From Terriglobia bacterium (GTDB taxonomy: Bacteria > Acidobacteriota > Terriglobia > Terriglobales > Acidobacteriaceae): DNA of 38,049 nt. The notes under the pieces were generated by a model. That model worked only from the letters and a program-made list of their open reading frames with translations, did not search any database and was not told the origin of the DNA. Shown here in pieces: positions 8,552 to 17,612 of this stretch (its first letter is position 1; every line of letters begins with the position of its first letter). Made by a program: the position numbers and the translations under genes. The DNA lies in NCBI GenBank assembly GCA_020073395.1, contig JAIQFF010000033.1:1-38049 (forward strand). Direction: 5' to 3'.

Positions 8552-9089
8552 CTATTCTCAGCGGGATCTGTGCTTATTCGGTTCATATGTTCGTGGACCG
8601 TTGCCCCAGATGACGCCCACTGTCAGGAGATTGCCGTTTGGCCGGGACAGCGATGGGTGGTCGCATTACGGCAGGTGGCCAGCGATGGACAGGATATTGG
8701 AGGGCACCGATCAGACCCAAAGCCTTCAACCCGCCCGAAGTGAACCGCATCCCAAATCGGCAAGTGCTCAGGGACGCGACAGCCACGTCGCAATCCCACA
8801 CGCCACATGAGCAAGTCAAGGTTTGCCGCATCCACCTTAGGAAGTTCGCGAAACGAGCCGTTGCTGGCCCAATCCGACGAATGAAGTCAAACTCCGAAAT
8901 AACGGGCTAACCGGCAGTAATCCGCGCTGGACGAGGGAACGAAGACTTGCCGCCTGAGAATTTACTGATCAAGTGGCGAGGTCACGCTGGCTGCGGATTC
9001 AATGTGTCAACCATGTGTTTGCTCTTACACTTACAGATATCAGAGGATCGGAGCGTAGAAGTCTTCCGACTGCTTGGAGGAATTGCTCG
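8552..9089. other. Intergenic stretch without a recognisable gene
   Basis: About 540 bases lie between the VTT remnant and the DUF427 gene. Short open frames of 60-90 codons exist on both strands, but none shows a recognisable motif, a signal peptide or a convincing ribosome binding site. The sequence may hold decayed parts of the lost VTT gene's neighbours. Confidence 0.4.
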
Positions 9090-9596
9090 TCACCATCTCG
9101 CGGATCCCGGCTTGCCCTTAAATGGCCCGATGACTTCAGACGTCACCCAGCCACCGTAGAACTCACCCGGCTGAGCCTGTACTCGCTCATCATTAACAAA
9201 ACACGCGTCCACCCTGGCAACATAGAAAGCAAGATGACCGCTAATCGCTTCGTATCCGGGCGAAGGGCGTTCGTAGCTCCAGGCTGCGTTCGCTGAAAGC
9301 TTATCGCCCACACGCAACGTCCAGTAGGAGGCCAGACCCTTGAATTCACAAAATGTGCGAGGTGAGTCGGCGAGAAGTAAATCTGCACGGAGGTCAGCCC
9401 GCGGTATGTAATACACGGGCGGATGGCTGGTTTCGAGTACCCGCATGGCACGCTGTGTGTCCGCAACCACTTCTCCGGCAAACTGCACACGGATTCGTTT
9501 GGTTGTCGGCTCGACCTTAGGTGGACGCGGGTAATCCCAGACGGATTCGCGGGCCAGTGTCTGCTCTGGAAACTCTCGTTTTTCTCTTGGCGTCAT
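9090..9596 (-). CDS. DUF427 domain protein
   Basis: Soluble protein of 168 residues with the full DUF427 domain, a small beta-sandwich-like family of unknown biochemical role. Visible family landmarks include ESVWDYPRPP near residue 17, VLETSHPPVYYIP near 52, FCEFKG near 82, AAWSY near 104 and the terminal GGWVTSEVIGPFKG. The length is normal and the ATG start precedes the conserved region closely. It stands alone on the minus strand between unrelated genes. Confidence 0.87.
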   Translation of the reverse strand: MTPREKREFPEQTLARESVWDYPRPPKVEPTTKRIRVQFAGEVVADTQRAMRVLETSHPPVYYIPRADLRADLLLADSPRTFCEFKGLASYWTLRVGDKLSANAAWSYERPSPGYEAISGHLAFYVARVDACFVNDERVQAQPGEFYGGWVTSEVIGPFKGKPGSARW

Positions 9597-9751
9597 GGTT
9601 CTTACCGATCTGCCGAGTATGGACTCGCCTTCAGAAGGGCTTACTCGCTTCTAACCAGGCACCCGTGCCCGAGACAGCTGCAATGTGGAGTCAGGGCTCA
9701 AATCGAGACTTCACAAGTCGTTCGGTTGAACGAATCAGGCATCGTCGCCGT

Positions 9752-9794
9752 CCCCGGCACTTCCCGCCGAACGGACCCAGCGGGAGTGCCGGGG
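9752..9794 (-). terminator. Long hairpin downstream of the DUF4397 gene
   Basis: A stem of about 15 base pairs (ccccggcactNcccgc pairing with gcgggagtgccgggg, one bulged base) with a 12-base loop, 13 bases past the DUF4397 stop. It lacks a T-run, so it may be a Rho-assisted or stabilising structure. Confidence 0.45.
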
Positions 9795-9806
9795 AACTTA
9801 AGCGAT

Positions 9807-10499
9807 CTAGTTCAGGTCGCTTAGCACAATGGCGGTTAGAGGCGCCCCTCCACCCGGCGCGTCGAGGGCGACGGCAGTACGAATCTGCCCGGCACTGATG
9901 GCCAGGCTGCCGCTGTCGATCGCCACGGTCTTGGTTCCAGTCGGGGTGATGAACACTTCGTAGCTTCCCGCCGGGACACTCAAGTAATCGGATGCGGCCT
10001 TGAACGGGATATTCGTCAGTGTCGGACTGACCGTGCTGATGTCCGTGCCGGGAGCTTCAACGTAGATATCAACGTTTCCGGCACTCGGCGAAGCGTGGAC
10101 CAGCCGCAGTTTGATCTGTCCCGTGGCAGGCGCCGTGTTGTCATCAGTTAGGACAAGTGGCGCGATGCTCGCAACTCGGTCCACGGCGAGCACCGTGTAG
10201 TCCTTCTTGGCCGTAAGAGGTACGGTGGCGCTAATCACATTCGTGGTGGTGCCAGTAGGCCGCACCTCGATCTTTGTAGAACCGGCGGCCACAGTCAGAT
10301 ATTTTGAGGCTGCCTCATAAGGCACGTCTGTTAGGACGGTCTTGCCATTCACGGCAACGTCGACGTTGGGTGCGTCGGGCGAGGAGTGTACCACGCGAAG
10401 ACGGGCACGCGCGTCGTCCCCGCATCCAGTGGTGAAAAGGGTTGCACTCGCGATGGTCGCGATCATGGCCAGAACAAGTAACCGTGGAAAGCGTGACAT
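9807..10499 (-). CDS. Exported DUF4397 protein with two repeats
   Basis: Envelope protein of 230 residues. The N-terminus has a signal sequence ending ...LFTTGCGDD, which resembles a lipoprotein cleavage site although the -3 position is Thr rather than Leu. Two tandem DUF4397 repeats follow, each starting with an LRVVHSSPDAPNVDV-type motif (near residues 33 and 130) and containing a 'YLxVxAGS' motif. DUF4397 domains are beta-sandwich modules of unknown function found on cell surfaces. ATG 10499 has AGGAG eight bases upstream. It lies 147 bases after the second fasciclin gene on the same strand. Confidence 0.85.
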   Translation of the reverse strand: MSRFPRLLVLAMIATIASATLFTTGCGDDARARLRVVHSSPDAPNVDVAVNGKTVLTDVPYEAASKYLTVAAGSTKIEVRPTGTTTNVISATVPLTAKKDYTVLAVDRVASIAPLVLTDDNTAPATGQIKLRLVHASPSAGNVDIYVEAPGTDISTVSPTLTNIPFKAASDYLSVPAGSYEVFITPTGTKTVAIDSGSLAISAGQIRTAVALDAPGGGAPLTAIVLSDLN

Positions 10500-10646
10500 G
10501 TTGAGACTCCTATTTAGTTTTTTGTCCCCTGTGGGGGAGGGTTAAGCTGGGTAGTTGCCCGAATCGAATTGGCTTCGGCCGCAGGCCAAAGAAGCTGCGG
10601 CTGGAAACATCGGTCCCCAGCCGTAGGGTTGAAAGCTGCACCAGCA

Positions 10647-11135
10647 CTACTGGGGCAGAAGCACGGAGTCGATCACGTGGATAACGCCGTTGCTGCACTG
10701 AATGTCGGTCTTGGTGACGTTAGCGCCGTCTACCATTACCTTGCCGCCCTGGACCATGATCTTCACTTCCTTGCCGTTGACTGTCTTGGCCTCACTCAGC
10801 TTGACCACATCCTTGGCCATTACATCGCCCGCGACTACGTGGTAGGTGAGAATAGAAACCAGCTTTTGTTTGTTCTCCGGCTTGAGCAGATCTTCCACTG
10901 TCCCAGCAGGCAACTTGGCGAATGCCTCGTCGGTCGGCGCGAAGACGGTGAAAGGGCCCGCTCCCTTGAGCGTCTCCACTAAACCGGCGGCCTGCAGGGC
11001 TGTGGCCAGTGTCTTGAAGTCGCCGGCTGCAACGGCGGTGTCCACAATGTCTTTCTTCGAACCGGCAAAAGCAGCGCTGCTGAAGCTCAACGTGAGTAGC
11101 AGGGCAAGACAGGTCATAACGTAAATTCGTTTCAT
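10647..11135 (-). CDS. Secreted fasciclin (FAS1) domain protein
   Basis: Exported protein of 162 residues: a signal peptide of about 24 residues ending ...SSAAFA, then a single FAS1 domain filling the rest of the protein. The [11 protein letters not shown] and ILTYHVVAG signatures and the terminal [13 protein letters not shown] motif are present. It is the minimal form of the family, widely found as a secreted adhesion-type protein. AAGGAGAA sits seven bases before the ATG. It is a close paralogue of the FAS1 part of the protein at 3297-4241. Confidence 0.92.
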   Translation of the reverse strand: MKRIYVMTCLALLLTLSFSSAAFAGSKKDIVDTAVAAGDFKTLATALQAAGLVETLKGAGPFTVFAPTDEAFAKLPAGTVEDLLKPENKQKLVSILTYHVVAGDVMAKDVVKLSEAKTVNGKEVKIMVQGGKVMVDGANVTKTDIQCSNGVIHVIDSVLLPQ

Positions 11136-11463
11136 TGGAATTCTCCTTAAATCGAACGTTTCAGTTTTCAGCTTGAACCAGCTGTCTTGGTTTCAGATTA
11201 AGAAAATCTATTTTCCGATTGAGATAAAAAACGGCCTGACGAAAGTTGTTTTCACAGGGGGCAAACCTGACGTCTCAGTGGTCGTGAGAGTAAAAAGACC
11301 GCATACCCGATGAATTTCAACCACTCCACCTAACTGCTCACGACCACGTTTCATTTGATTGTCTCCCTGGTCAAATACATTTGATTTAGGTGAATCCAGC
11401 CACCTCGCGGCTTCATCTACTTGGTACACGACAAACAGATTGCCGTGGCGGAGGAAAATAAAG
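11136..11463. other. Divergent intergenic region with an 11-bp inverted repeat
   Basis: This 328-base gap separates the minus-strand fasciclin gene from the plus-strand pair of tiny membrane proteins, so it should hold both promoters. It contains a perfect 11-base inverted repeat, GTGGTCGTGAG at 11278-11288 and CTCACGACCAC at 11337-11347, separated by 48 bases. No gene is supported here. Confidence 0.5.
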
Positions 11464-11655
11464 GTGTTCACCAAGGCTGATTGGCTCATACTTGCGGCGG
11501 CTTTCTTGTCTTTCCTCTTTTCGGTTTCCCTTTGGTTCGGCGTTGGCATGAGCGCCAGCAAGGAGGCTGGCGTCTTCGTGGGCCTATGGGTTCCATCTAT
11601 CCTCTCGGCCGGAAACTATTTCCGTCAGGCAGCGCGAGCGAAGCGAAATGTCTGA
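11464..11655 (+). CDS. Small membrane protein of unknown function (63 aa)
   Basis: A 63-residue protein starting at GTG 11464 with GGAGG nine bases upstream. It has two strongly hydrophobic stretches, WLILAAAFLSFLFSVSLWF and VFVGLWVPSILSAGNYF, separated by a short polar turn (SASKEAG), and a basic C-terminus (RQAARAKRN). This gives a two-helix membrane protein. I do not recognise a named family, although small proteins with a KE-G-FVGLWVPSIL core look conserved to me. The next gene overlaps its end by eight bases, so the two are probably co-translated partners. Confidence 0.62.
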   Translation: MFTKADWLILAAAFLSFLFSVSLWFGVGMSASKEAGVFVGLWVPSILSAGNYFRQAARAKRNV

Positions 11656-11782
11656 CACCGCGATCTTCGTAGTCGGCGTGTTTAGCTTCTTGCTGTTTTC
11701 GGGGGGGCTGGTCTTTACGTTTCTGGAAGTTCGACGCATTGAAGAGGAAACGAAAGCTAAACGGCAATCGAACAAGCTGTAG
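11648..11782 (+). CDS. Tiny single-span membrane protein (44 aa)
   Basis: A 44-residue protein, MSDTAIFVVGVFSFLLFSGG..., with one transmembrane helix (about 5-28) followed by a charged tail (EVRRIEEETKAKRQ). Its ATG lies inside the last codons of the preceding 63-residue gene, an eight-base overlap typical of translational coupling. It is too short for default gene callers. The hydrophobic pattern and the tight overlap support it as real. Function unknown; it probably forms a complex with the upstream product. Confidence 0.55.
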   Translation: MSDTAIFVVGVFSFLLFSGGLVFTFLEVRRIEEETKAKRQSNKL

Positions 11783-11870
11783 GCGCCGATCCCACCGGTG
11801 GACAAGAACTGATGGTGGACAGGTGCGGTTGCTCATGTGTCCAGCGACTTAGTTCATGGAGAGTGAAGCG

Positions 11871-12107
11871 ATGGATCGCTATTCTGCTACGTCACATCAC
11901 GTCATTCATAGAACAGAACGCAAGGTGTGTATGGTCTGTGGAGGGAGCATCCTGTGGCGAAGACGGCTAGCCATTAATTGGGACAAGGTGATTTACTGCA
12001 GCGCCTCCTGCCGGCGCATTTCAGGGGCAAAGGCAAGAACTGCACACAACGGACAAGTAGAAGTCTACGATCACTCCGCGGTCGAGTCGGTGGCTTCGGC
12101 TGCGTGA
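11871..12107 (+). CDS. DUF2256-like zinc-ribbon protein
   Basis: A 78-residue protein whose core (about residues 18-50) matches the small DUF2256 family: CMVCGGSILWRRRL followed by INWDKVIYCSASCRR. The CxxC...CxxxC cysteines probably bind zinc. The family is commonly seen next to photolyase/cryptochrome genes, and a photolyase gene lies 3.7 kb downstream. ATG 11871 is chosen because GGAGAG lies seven bases upstream; ATG 11856 is the alternative. The C-terminal 28 residues go beyond the usual family length. It begins the plus-strand part of the light-damage island. Confidence 0.7.
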   Translation: MDRYSATSHHVIHRTERKVCMVCGGSILWRRRLAINWDKVIYCSASCRRISGAKARTAHNGQVEVYDHSAVESVASAA

Positions 12108-12161
12108 GCAGCGCCTGTCTGATAACGGCGAATACCATTTGGTCTTTTCTGGAACCGTCAC

Positions 12162-12896
12162 ATGAGCCAATCGTATGTGGTTTTCGGGGCTTACGGAGGG
12201 ATAGGTTCGGCGCTTTGCCGTCGCCTCGCCAAGAAGGGCGCGCATCTGCTTCTCGCAGGCCGAGACGAGGAGCGTCTGGCTAGTCTGGCGGAAGAACTTG
12301 GCGGTGAAACATTCTGCCTTGACGCCAGCAACTTGCGACAGGTGGAATCCTGCATGAAACGAGCAGTGGATTTGCACGGCGATGTAAATGGCGTAGCCAA
12401 CTGCGTGGGCTCGCTCTTACTGAAGCCTGCGCACCTCCTCTCCGAAGAGGAGTGGGATGCGACCGTCGCCGCTAATCTAAAGTCAGCATTCGCCGTGGTC
12501 CGTGCTGCGGCGATCACGATGACCCAGAATGGTGGATCGGTCGTGTTGCTCTCCACTGCGGCTGCCCGCATCGGATTAGCGAACCATGAGGCAATCTCAG
12601 CAGCCAAAGCCGGGCTGGAAGGTTTGGCGCTCGCTGCCTCCGCCTCTTACGCCTCGAAAGGAATTCGAGTCAACTGTGTAGCGCCGGGTATGACGCGCAC
12701 TCCTCTCACGGCCAAGTTGCTGCAGAACGAAATGATGGCCAAGGCATCGGCTGGCATGCATGCACTGGGTCGGATCGGTGAGCCGGACGACGTCGCTTCC
12801 GCGATCGAGTGGTTGCTCGATCCCGAACAGAGTTGGGTCACCGGCCAGGTGATTGGTGTAGATGGCGGGCTCTCCCGAATTCGATCTCGATCCTGA
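12162..12896 (+). CDS. SDR-family oxidoreductase lacking the usual catalytic tyrosine
   Basis: Classical-size short-chain dehydrogenase/reductase of 244 residues. The cofactor loop is GAYGGIG (residues 9-15), Asn105 is in the usual AANL position, Ser131 is at the expected catalytic Ser, Lys149 is in SAAKAG, and the IRVNCVAPG and DGG motifs are present. The residue four before the Lys, normally the catalytic Tyr of YxxxK, is Ile145. It may be a non-catalytic or variant member. It follows the DUF2256 gene by 54 bases in the photolyase-linked island and converges on the XRE-cupin gene 23 bases away. Confidence 0.88.
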   Translation: MSQSYVVFGAYGGIGSALCRRLAKKGAHLLLAGRDEERLASLAEELGGETFCLDASNLRQVESCMKRAVDLHGDVNGVANCVGSLLLKPAHLLSEEEWDATVAANLKSAFAVVRAAAITMTQNGGSVVLLSTAAARIGLANHEAISAAKAGLEGLALAASASYASKGIRVNCVAPGMTRTPLTAKLLQNEMMAKASAGMHALGRIGEPDDVASAIEWLLDPEQSWVTGQVIGVDGGLSRIRSRS

Positions 12897-12919
12897 AGCG
12901 GGCTCTGAGTATCGGCTCC

Positions 12920-13582
12920 TTAAGGAACTGTGACAATCAGCGCAGCGCAGGGACTGTTGCCCGACTTCCAGTAAGTGTGGGGCACACTGGAATCGAAGTA
13001 GATCGCGTCGCCGGCCTCCAACTCGTAACCGTGGCCGCCGATCGCAACCACGAGTTCTCCGGAGAGCAAGTACAAGTGCTCAGCTCCCGCGTGAGTGTGA
13101 GGCTTCAGTTTCTCCTTCGCGATCTTCTGGAAGTCTGCGTAGTACGCGTTAAGCTTTCTCGGCGTCGCCCCGTAGTCCAGAGTTTCGAAAAAGTATGAGA
13201 CCTCAGGTGTTCCCGGGCGTTCTGGAAAGCGCTGGCGATCTCGCTTCTTTGCCACTGCCACCACATGGCGCTTGCGCTCATCCATGAAGAAGTGATCCAA
13301 GCCCACATCGAAAACTGTTGCGATGCGTGCCAAGGTTGGCAAAGTAGGATAGAGCTTGCTACGCTCCAGCTTGGATAGCAGCGCCGCCGAAAGCCCTGTA
13401 TGCCGCCCCAGTTCCACCAGACCCAGTTTCTTCTTGAGGCGTAGGGTTTTCAGTTTCTCACCGATCGAGTAGGGTTTTAGCCATCCCGCCACCGTCTCTT
13501 TGGAGGAAGCAGGCTCAGCCCTTTTTGCGCCCAGCAGAGGTTGACGTTTGTTCTGATTTCCGTTGATGCCGATTCCGGCCAA
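12920..13582 (-). CDS. XRE-family transcriptional regulator with C-terminal cupin domain
   Basis: Regulator of about 220 residues. A helix-turn-helix of the XRE/Cro type (about residues 44-100, IGEKLKTLRLKKKLGLVELGRHTGLSAALLS region) is joined to a C-terminal cupin_2 domain (about 140-218, HTHAGAEHLYLLSGEL and DAIYFDSSVPH motifs). Such proteins usually repress a nearby metabolic operon and sense a small ligand through the cupin. The start is probably TTG 13582, with AGGAGG five bases upstream; a TTG at 13603 is further out. It is divergent from the SDR-photolyase genes, so it is a candidate regulator of them. Confidence 0.87.
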   Translation of the reverse strand: MAGIGINGNQNKRQPLLGAKRAEPASSKETVAGWLKPYSIGEKLKTLRLKKKLGLVELGRHTGLSAALLSKLERSKLYPTLPTLARIATVFDVGLDHFFMDERKRHVVAVAKKRDRQRFPERPGTPEVSYFFETLDYGATPRKLNAYYADFQKIAKEKLKPHTHAGAEHLYLLSGELVVAIGGHGYELEAGDAIYFDSSVPHTYWKSGNSPCAALIVTVP

Positions 13583-14166
13583 TGCGACCTCCTGTCGTAT
13601 CAATACAACATATTTTCTCTAGATTCAATTGATCTAACGGTGATCGGATGCAAATAAAAAGGGAAACGTCGCAACTTCTCCTTCTCGCGGCCTGGCGTTA
13701 TGAGTTCGGCACGCCCCCATAGACCAAGACCTCGGTCCCGGCAGTGTCCACCTCCTGTCCGCGCTTCTGGTGTGCCTTTTGATTAGCGAGATAATCTCGC
13801 CTATGAAACTTGCACCATCATCCGGGAACTGGCTCCGACCAGCAATTCTTACCTGCCTCCGCTTTGATCTACTCATCCCTTGAATAGAGCATTTTCTCGA
13901 AGGTCATGTGCCACGATTTGCGAGGAATAGGGGAAGGGTGCCAGGCACCGCAGGAGTGGTCGGGAGAACCTGCCCGACCTTCCGCCCCTAGAATGTCCCG
14001 GGGTGCCCTCCGGCTGCGCGTCGCTGAACCACGTTCCCAATCGCGCCTATTCGGTTACGACGCTGGTCAGATCGACACTGCTGCTGGGTTACCCGGGTCT
14101 CACGCTGACACTCGCGGACCTGGAAGGCAGTAGGCGCGCAAGGTATCATCAAGTCTCTGGAGCTGG
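13583..14166. other. Divergent control region between XRE-cupin and SDR-photolyase genes
   Basis: This region of about 580 bases lies between two divergent genes. An AT-rich stretch (about 13598-13650) upstream of the XRE-cupin start probably holds its promoter. A short gggtgccaggcacc palindrome occurs near 13935. No convincing gene is present. Operator sites for the XRE-cupin protein would be expected here, but I cannot define one by eye. Confidence 0.4.
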
Positions 14167-15666
14167 ATGGAATCATCAACTGATTCTCGTCGCCCATCGC
14201 TGGTTTTGCTGACTGGAGCCACAGGCTACATCGGAGGGCGCCTTCTCAAGGCTCTTGAAAAGACTGGGTGGCCAGTTCGTTGTCTGGCCAGACGCCCAGA
14301 ATTTCTGCGGCCGCACGTCGCTCCCAACACCGAGGTGGTGAAGGGCGATTGCCTCGACCGGGCTTCCCTCCCACCGGCTATGGCCGGAGTGCACACCGCG
14401 TATTATCTGGTTCACTCGATGGGCTCCTCAGGTAAGTTCGAGGAAGAGGACCGTCAAGCGGCCAGCAATTTCGCTGCGTCCGCGCGCCAAGCGGGTGTGT
14501 GCCGCATCATTTATTTAGGTGGGCTCGGTGCAGAGGAGCACGCGCTGTCAGCCCATTTGCGAAGTCGTCAAGAAGTAGCGGACATTCTACGTTCCTCTGG
14601 AATTCCCACGGTCGAGTTTCGCGCTTCGATCGTGATCGGCTCGGGAAGCCTCTCCTTTGAAATGATTCGCGCTCTGGTGCAGCGCCTGCCGGTGATGATT
14701 TGCCCACGCTGGGTTGCCGTGAAGGCCCAACCGATCGCGGTCGAGGATGTAATCGCCTACCTCTTGCAGGCCCTTGAACTGCCCGCTGGGGAGGCCGCGG
14801 TATTCGACATCGGCGGCGCCGACCAGGTGAGTTACGGCGAAATCATGAAAGAATACGCACGGCAATGTGGCCTTCGTAGATGGACCATTTCGGTACCGTT
14901 CCTGACGCCTCGTCTTTCCAGTCTGTGGCTGGGTCTGGTCACGCCGATCTATGCCCGCATCGGGCGCAAGCTCATCGACAGCCTGCGCAATCCGACGCTC
15001 GTGCGGAATCCATCAGCGCTGAAAGTGTTTGATCTCAGGCCCAAAACTTTAAGAGAAGCAATTGAGAGGGCCCTCCAGAATGAGGACCAGGAATTCGCCG
15101 AGACGCGCTGGTTGGACGCACTGTCGTCGGGTGGGAAAACGCCGTCGTGGGGTGGTGTGCGCTTCGGCATCCGGCTTGTAGACTCTCGTACGTTAAGCGT
15201 CTCGGCTTCACCGGCAGCAGCCTTTGCTCCCATCCGGCGAATTGGGGGAGCGAACGGCTGGTACTTTGCTGGCCTTCTGTGGTGGTTCCGCGGTTTTCTG
15301 GATCTTCTGGTCGGCGGCGTCGGAATGCGTCGGGGCCGACGCAATGCCGAGACTCTGGTGGTGGGCGATGCGCTGGATTTCTGGCGAGTGGAGGCGTTCG
15401 AGCCCGATCGTCGGCTTAGCCTGGTTGCCGAGATGAAAGTGCCCGGACGCGCTTGGCTCCAATTCGATGTTGAGCCGATCAGTGCACAGCCAGATTCGCA
15501 AGGATCAAATATCCGCCAGACCGCAATTTTCGACCCCGCGGGTCTGGGCGGTCTTGTCTACTGGTACGCGTTGTATCCGGCCCATCGCTGGATTTTTGCC
15601 GGAATGCTTCGTGCGATCGCCGCCCGAGCAGAGCTTGAGCCAGGCGCGACTCCCCAAGGCGGATAA
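14167..15666 (+). CDS. NAD(P)-binding SDR protein fused to DUF2867
   Basis: Protein of 499 residues in the YbjT-like family. The N-terminal half is an atypical/extended SDR (NAD(P)-binding, NmrA-like): GATGYIGGRLL at 17-27, HSMGSSG near 83 and YLGGLGAEE near 117. The C-terminal DUF2867 domain spans about 320-490, with a hydrophobic section near 355-385 that may touch the membrane. It acts on an unknown substrate. It lies 100 bases upstream of the photolyase gene on the same strand and is probably the first gene of that operon. Confidence 0.87.
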   Translation: MESSTDSRRPSLVLLTGATGYIGGRLLKALEKTGWPVRCLARRPEFLRPHVAPNTEVVKGDCLDRASLPPAMAGVHTAYYLVHSMGSSGKFEEEDRQAASNFAASARQAGVCRIIYLGGLGAEEHALSAHLRSRQEVADILRSSGIPTVEFRASIVIGSGSLSFEMIRALVQRLPVMICPRWVAVKAQPIAVEDVIAYLLQALELPAGEAAVFDIGGADQVSYGEIMKEYARQCGLRRWTISVPFLTPRLSSLWLGLVTPIYARIGRKLIDSLRNPTLVRNPSALKVFDLRPKTLREAIERALQNEDQEFAETRWLDALSSGGKTPSWGGVRFGIRLVDSRTLSVSASPAAAFAPIRRIGGANGWYFAGLLWWFRGFLDLLVGGVGMRRGRRNAETLVVGDALDFWRVEAFEPDRRLSLVAEMKVPGRAWLQFDVEPISAQPDSQGSNIRQTAIFDPAGLGGLVYWYALYPAHRWIFAGMLRAIAARAELEPGATPQGG

Positions 15667-15766
15667 GCATTCTGACTACGGTCGTAAGGTGCAGTCGTCT
15701 CTTCTGCACCATGAAGGGGATCGCAACTTCGGAGCCGCTCTGACTAAATAAACGAATGACACCACA

Positions 15767-17182
15767 ATGGATCATCTGAATGAACTAGCCAATAACCCTC
15801 GCGTAACCGTACGGCGTTCAGGGCCGCCCGCTCCGGCTGGCACTTGTGTCGTTTACTGGATGCAACGGGCGCAGAGGGGCTTGGACAATCCCGCGCTGGA
15901 CGTGGCGGTTGAGGCAGCGAACGCGCTGGCGAAGCCTGCCATTGTATTCTTCGCGCCCGTTCCTTTTTATCCGCGCGCCAACCTTCGCCACTACCGCTTC
16001 CTCGCTCAGGGCATTCCGGATATCGCGGAGTCGCTCAAGAAGCGCAACATTGGCTTCGTGCTGCGGCGATTCCCAGAGCACAGCCTAGTCAAGTTCTGCG
16101 ACGAAGTTAGGCCGTCGCTTGTGGTGGGCGATGAGAATCCGATGCGGGAGCCCGAAGCCTGGCGTCGCTCGGCGTCGAAGAAGCTCAGCCTCCCACTCTG
16201 GACCGTGGACGCTGATGTAATCGTGCCCTCGAACCTGCTGCGGAAGGAGCAGTACGCGGCGCACATCATAAGGCCGAGACTGCAGGCCCAGCTCGGGCGT
16301 TTCCTAGTCCCGCTGAAAAATACAAAAGCAAAAGTAGCGTGGAAAAAGCCGCAGGCGTTGCAGTCGCTCGACTCGGAGTTTGAAATCACGCAGGGCTGGC
16401 CGCTGGACACCTCGGTTGGTCCGGTGTCAGGCTTTCGCGGCGGCACGAACGAAGCGCTGAGACTTCTGAAACACTTCATCAAGCACGGACTGTCCGCCTA
16501 TGGCACCAACCGCAACAAGCCGGAGGTGAACGGAACCAGCCAGCTTTCGCCCTATTTGCATTTCAGGCATATCGGTCCGCTTACCGTCGCGCTGGCCGTA
16601 CAGAAGGCCGACGCACCCAAGGCGGACAAGGAAGCATTCCTGAACCAGGTAATCACTTGGCGCGAGTTGGCGGTAAACCTGGTGCGATTCAATCCGAATT
16701 ATGACAATTTCGAGTGTGCCGAGCCGTGGGCACACCGCACACTGGCCAAGCATGCGAAAGACAATCGCCCGGTGCTATACAGCGAAAAGCAGTTGGAGCA
16801 TGCAGAGACGCACGATTCGCTTTGGAATGCGGCGCAGATGCAGATGGTCAATACCGGCTGGATGCACAACTATGTGCGGATGTACTGGGGAAAAAAGCTT
16901 CTGGAGTGGAGTCCGTCGCCGGCACAGGCCTACCAGATCGCTGTGCGGCTGAACGACAAGTACGAACTGGACGGTCGCGACCCCAATGGCTACGCAGGGA
17001 TTGCGTGGTCGATCGTAGGAAAGTTCGACCGCCCTTGGTTTGAGCGGCCCGTCTTCGGGCAGATTCGATATATGTCCGGCGAGAGCACTGGAAAGAAGTT
17101 CGACAGCAAAAAGTATATTCAGCAGAATTCGTTGCCATATTGGCGGCTTGTGTCACGCAGAGTCACAGGCAGGATATTGTAG
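15767..17182 (+). CDS. phr: Class II CPD DNA photolyase
   Basis: Light-driven repair enzyme of 471 residues that splits cyclobutane pyrimidine dimers using FADH-. Features point to class II (the plant/animal type, also found in some bacteria) rather than the common class I. The N-terminal Rossmann antenna domain contains VVYWMQRAQR, the FAD domain contains VITWRELAVNL and WMHNYVRMYWGKKLLEW, and the C-terminal block GRDPNGYAGIAWSI is followed by FGQIRYMS. Length and motif order are complete, so the enzyme should be active. DUF2177 and DUF1295 genes follow within 31 bases, which suggests one light-response transcript. Confidence 0.94.
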   Translation: MDHLNELANNPRVTVRRSGPPAPAGTCVVYWMQRAQRGLDNPALDVAVEAANALAKPAIVFFAPVPFYPRANLRHYRFLAQGIPDIAESLKKRNIGFVLRRFPEHSLVKFCDEVRPSLVVGDENPMREPEAWRRSASKKLSLPLWTVDADVIVPSNLLRKEQYAAHIIRPRLQAQLGRFLVPLKNTKAKVAWKKPQALQSLDSEFEITQGWPLDTSVGPVSGFRGGTNEALRLLKHFIKHGLSAYGTNRNKPEVNGTSQLSPYLHFRHIGPLTVALAVQKADAPKADKEAFLNQVITWRELAVNLVRFNPNYDNFECAEPWAHRTLAKHAKDNRPVLYSEKQLEHAETHDSLWNAAQMQMVNTGWMHNYVRMYWGKKLLEWSPSPAQAYQIAVRLNDKYELDGRDPNGYAGIAWSIVGKFDRPWFERPVFGQIRYMSGESTGKKFDSKKYIQQNSLPYWRLVSRRVTGRIL

Positions 17183-17213
17183 ATCGTGAGTATGAAACTC
17201 AATTGGTGACGTT

Positions 17214-17612
17214 ATGTTCTTAAAACTCTATTGCATTGCCCTCCCGATTTTCTTTGCAGTGGATATGGTCTGGCTCGGCCTAGCCGCGAAGAATTTCTAC
17301 GCCAAACACATCGGGTTCCTGATGAAGGCTAACGTCAATTGGGCGGCGGCCATCCTCTTTTACCTCCTCTTCATAGCGGGCTTGGTGGTGTTCGTAGTCA
17401 CTCCGGCCCTCGATAAACGTTCATGGGTGCGTGCGCTCCTGTTCGGGGCGTTGTTCGGTCTCATTACTTATGCGACCTACGATCTCACGAATCTCGCCAC
17501 GCTCAAGGATTGGCCCCTTGTGGTAACGGTGGTGGATTTGATTTGGGGTACCGTATTGGCAGCTTCCGTATCCGTCGCAACCTACGCCGTTGCGACGAAG
17601 ATTGGTCTATGA
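17214..17612 (+). CDS. DUF2177 family membrane protein
   Basis: Membrane protein of 132 residues with four predicted helices. The family landmarks [17 protein letters not shown] near residue 14 and the [20 protein letters not shown] segment near 85 are present. Function is unknown, but the family is often found in photolyase/cyclopropane-fatty-acid gene clusters, as here. It starts 31 bases after the photolyase stop, and its TGA overlaps the next gene's ATG. Confidence 0.9.
   Translation: MFLKLYCIALPIFFAVDMVWLGLAAKNFYAKHIGFLMKANVNWAAAILFYLLFIAGLVVFVVTPALDKRSWVRALLFGALFGLITYATYDLTNLATLKDWPLVVTVVDLIWGTVLAASVSVATYAVATKIGL

Noticed and set aside
13634..13876. 80-codon minus-strand open frame upstream of XRE-cupin
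   Set aside because: No motif or ribosome binding site; more likely promoter/intergenic DNA.
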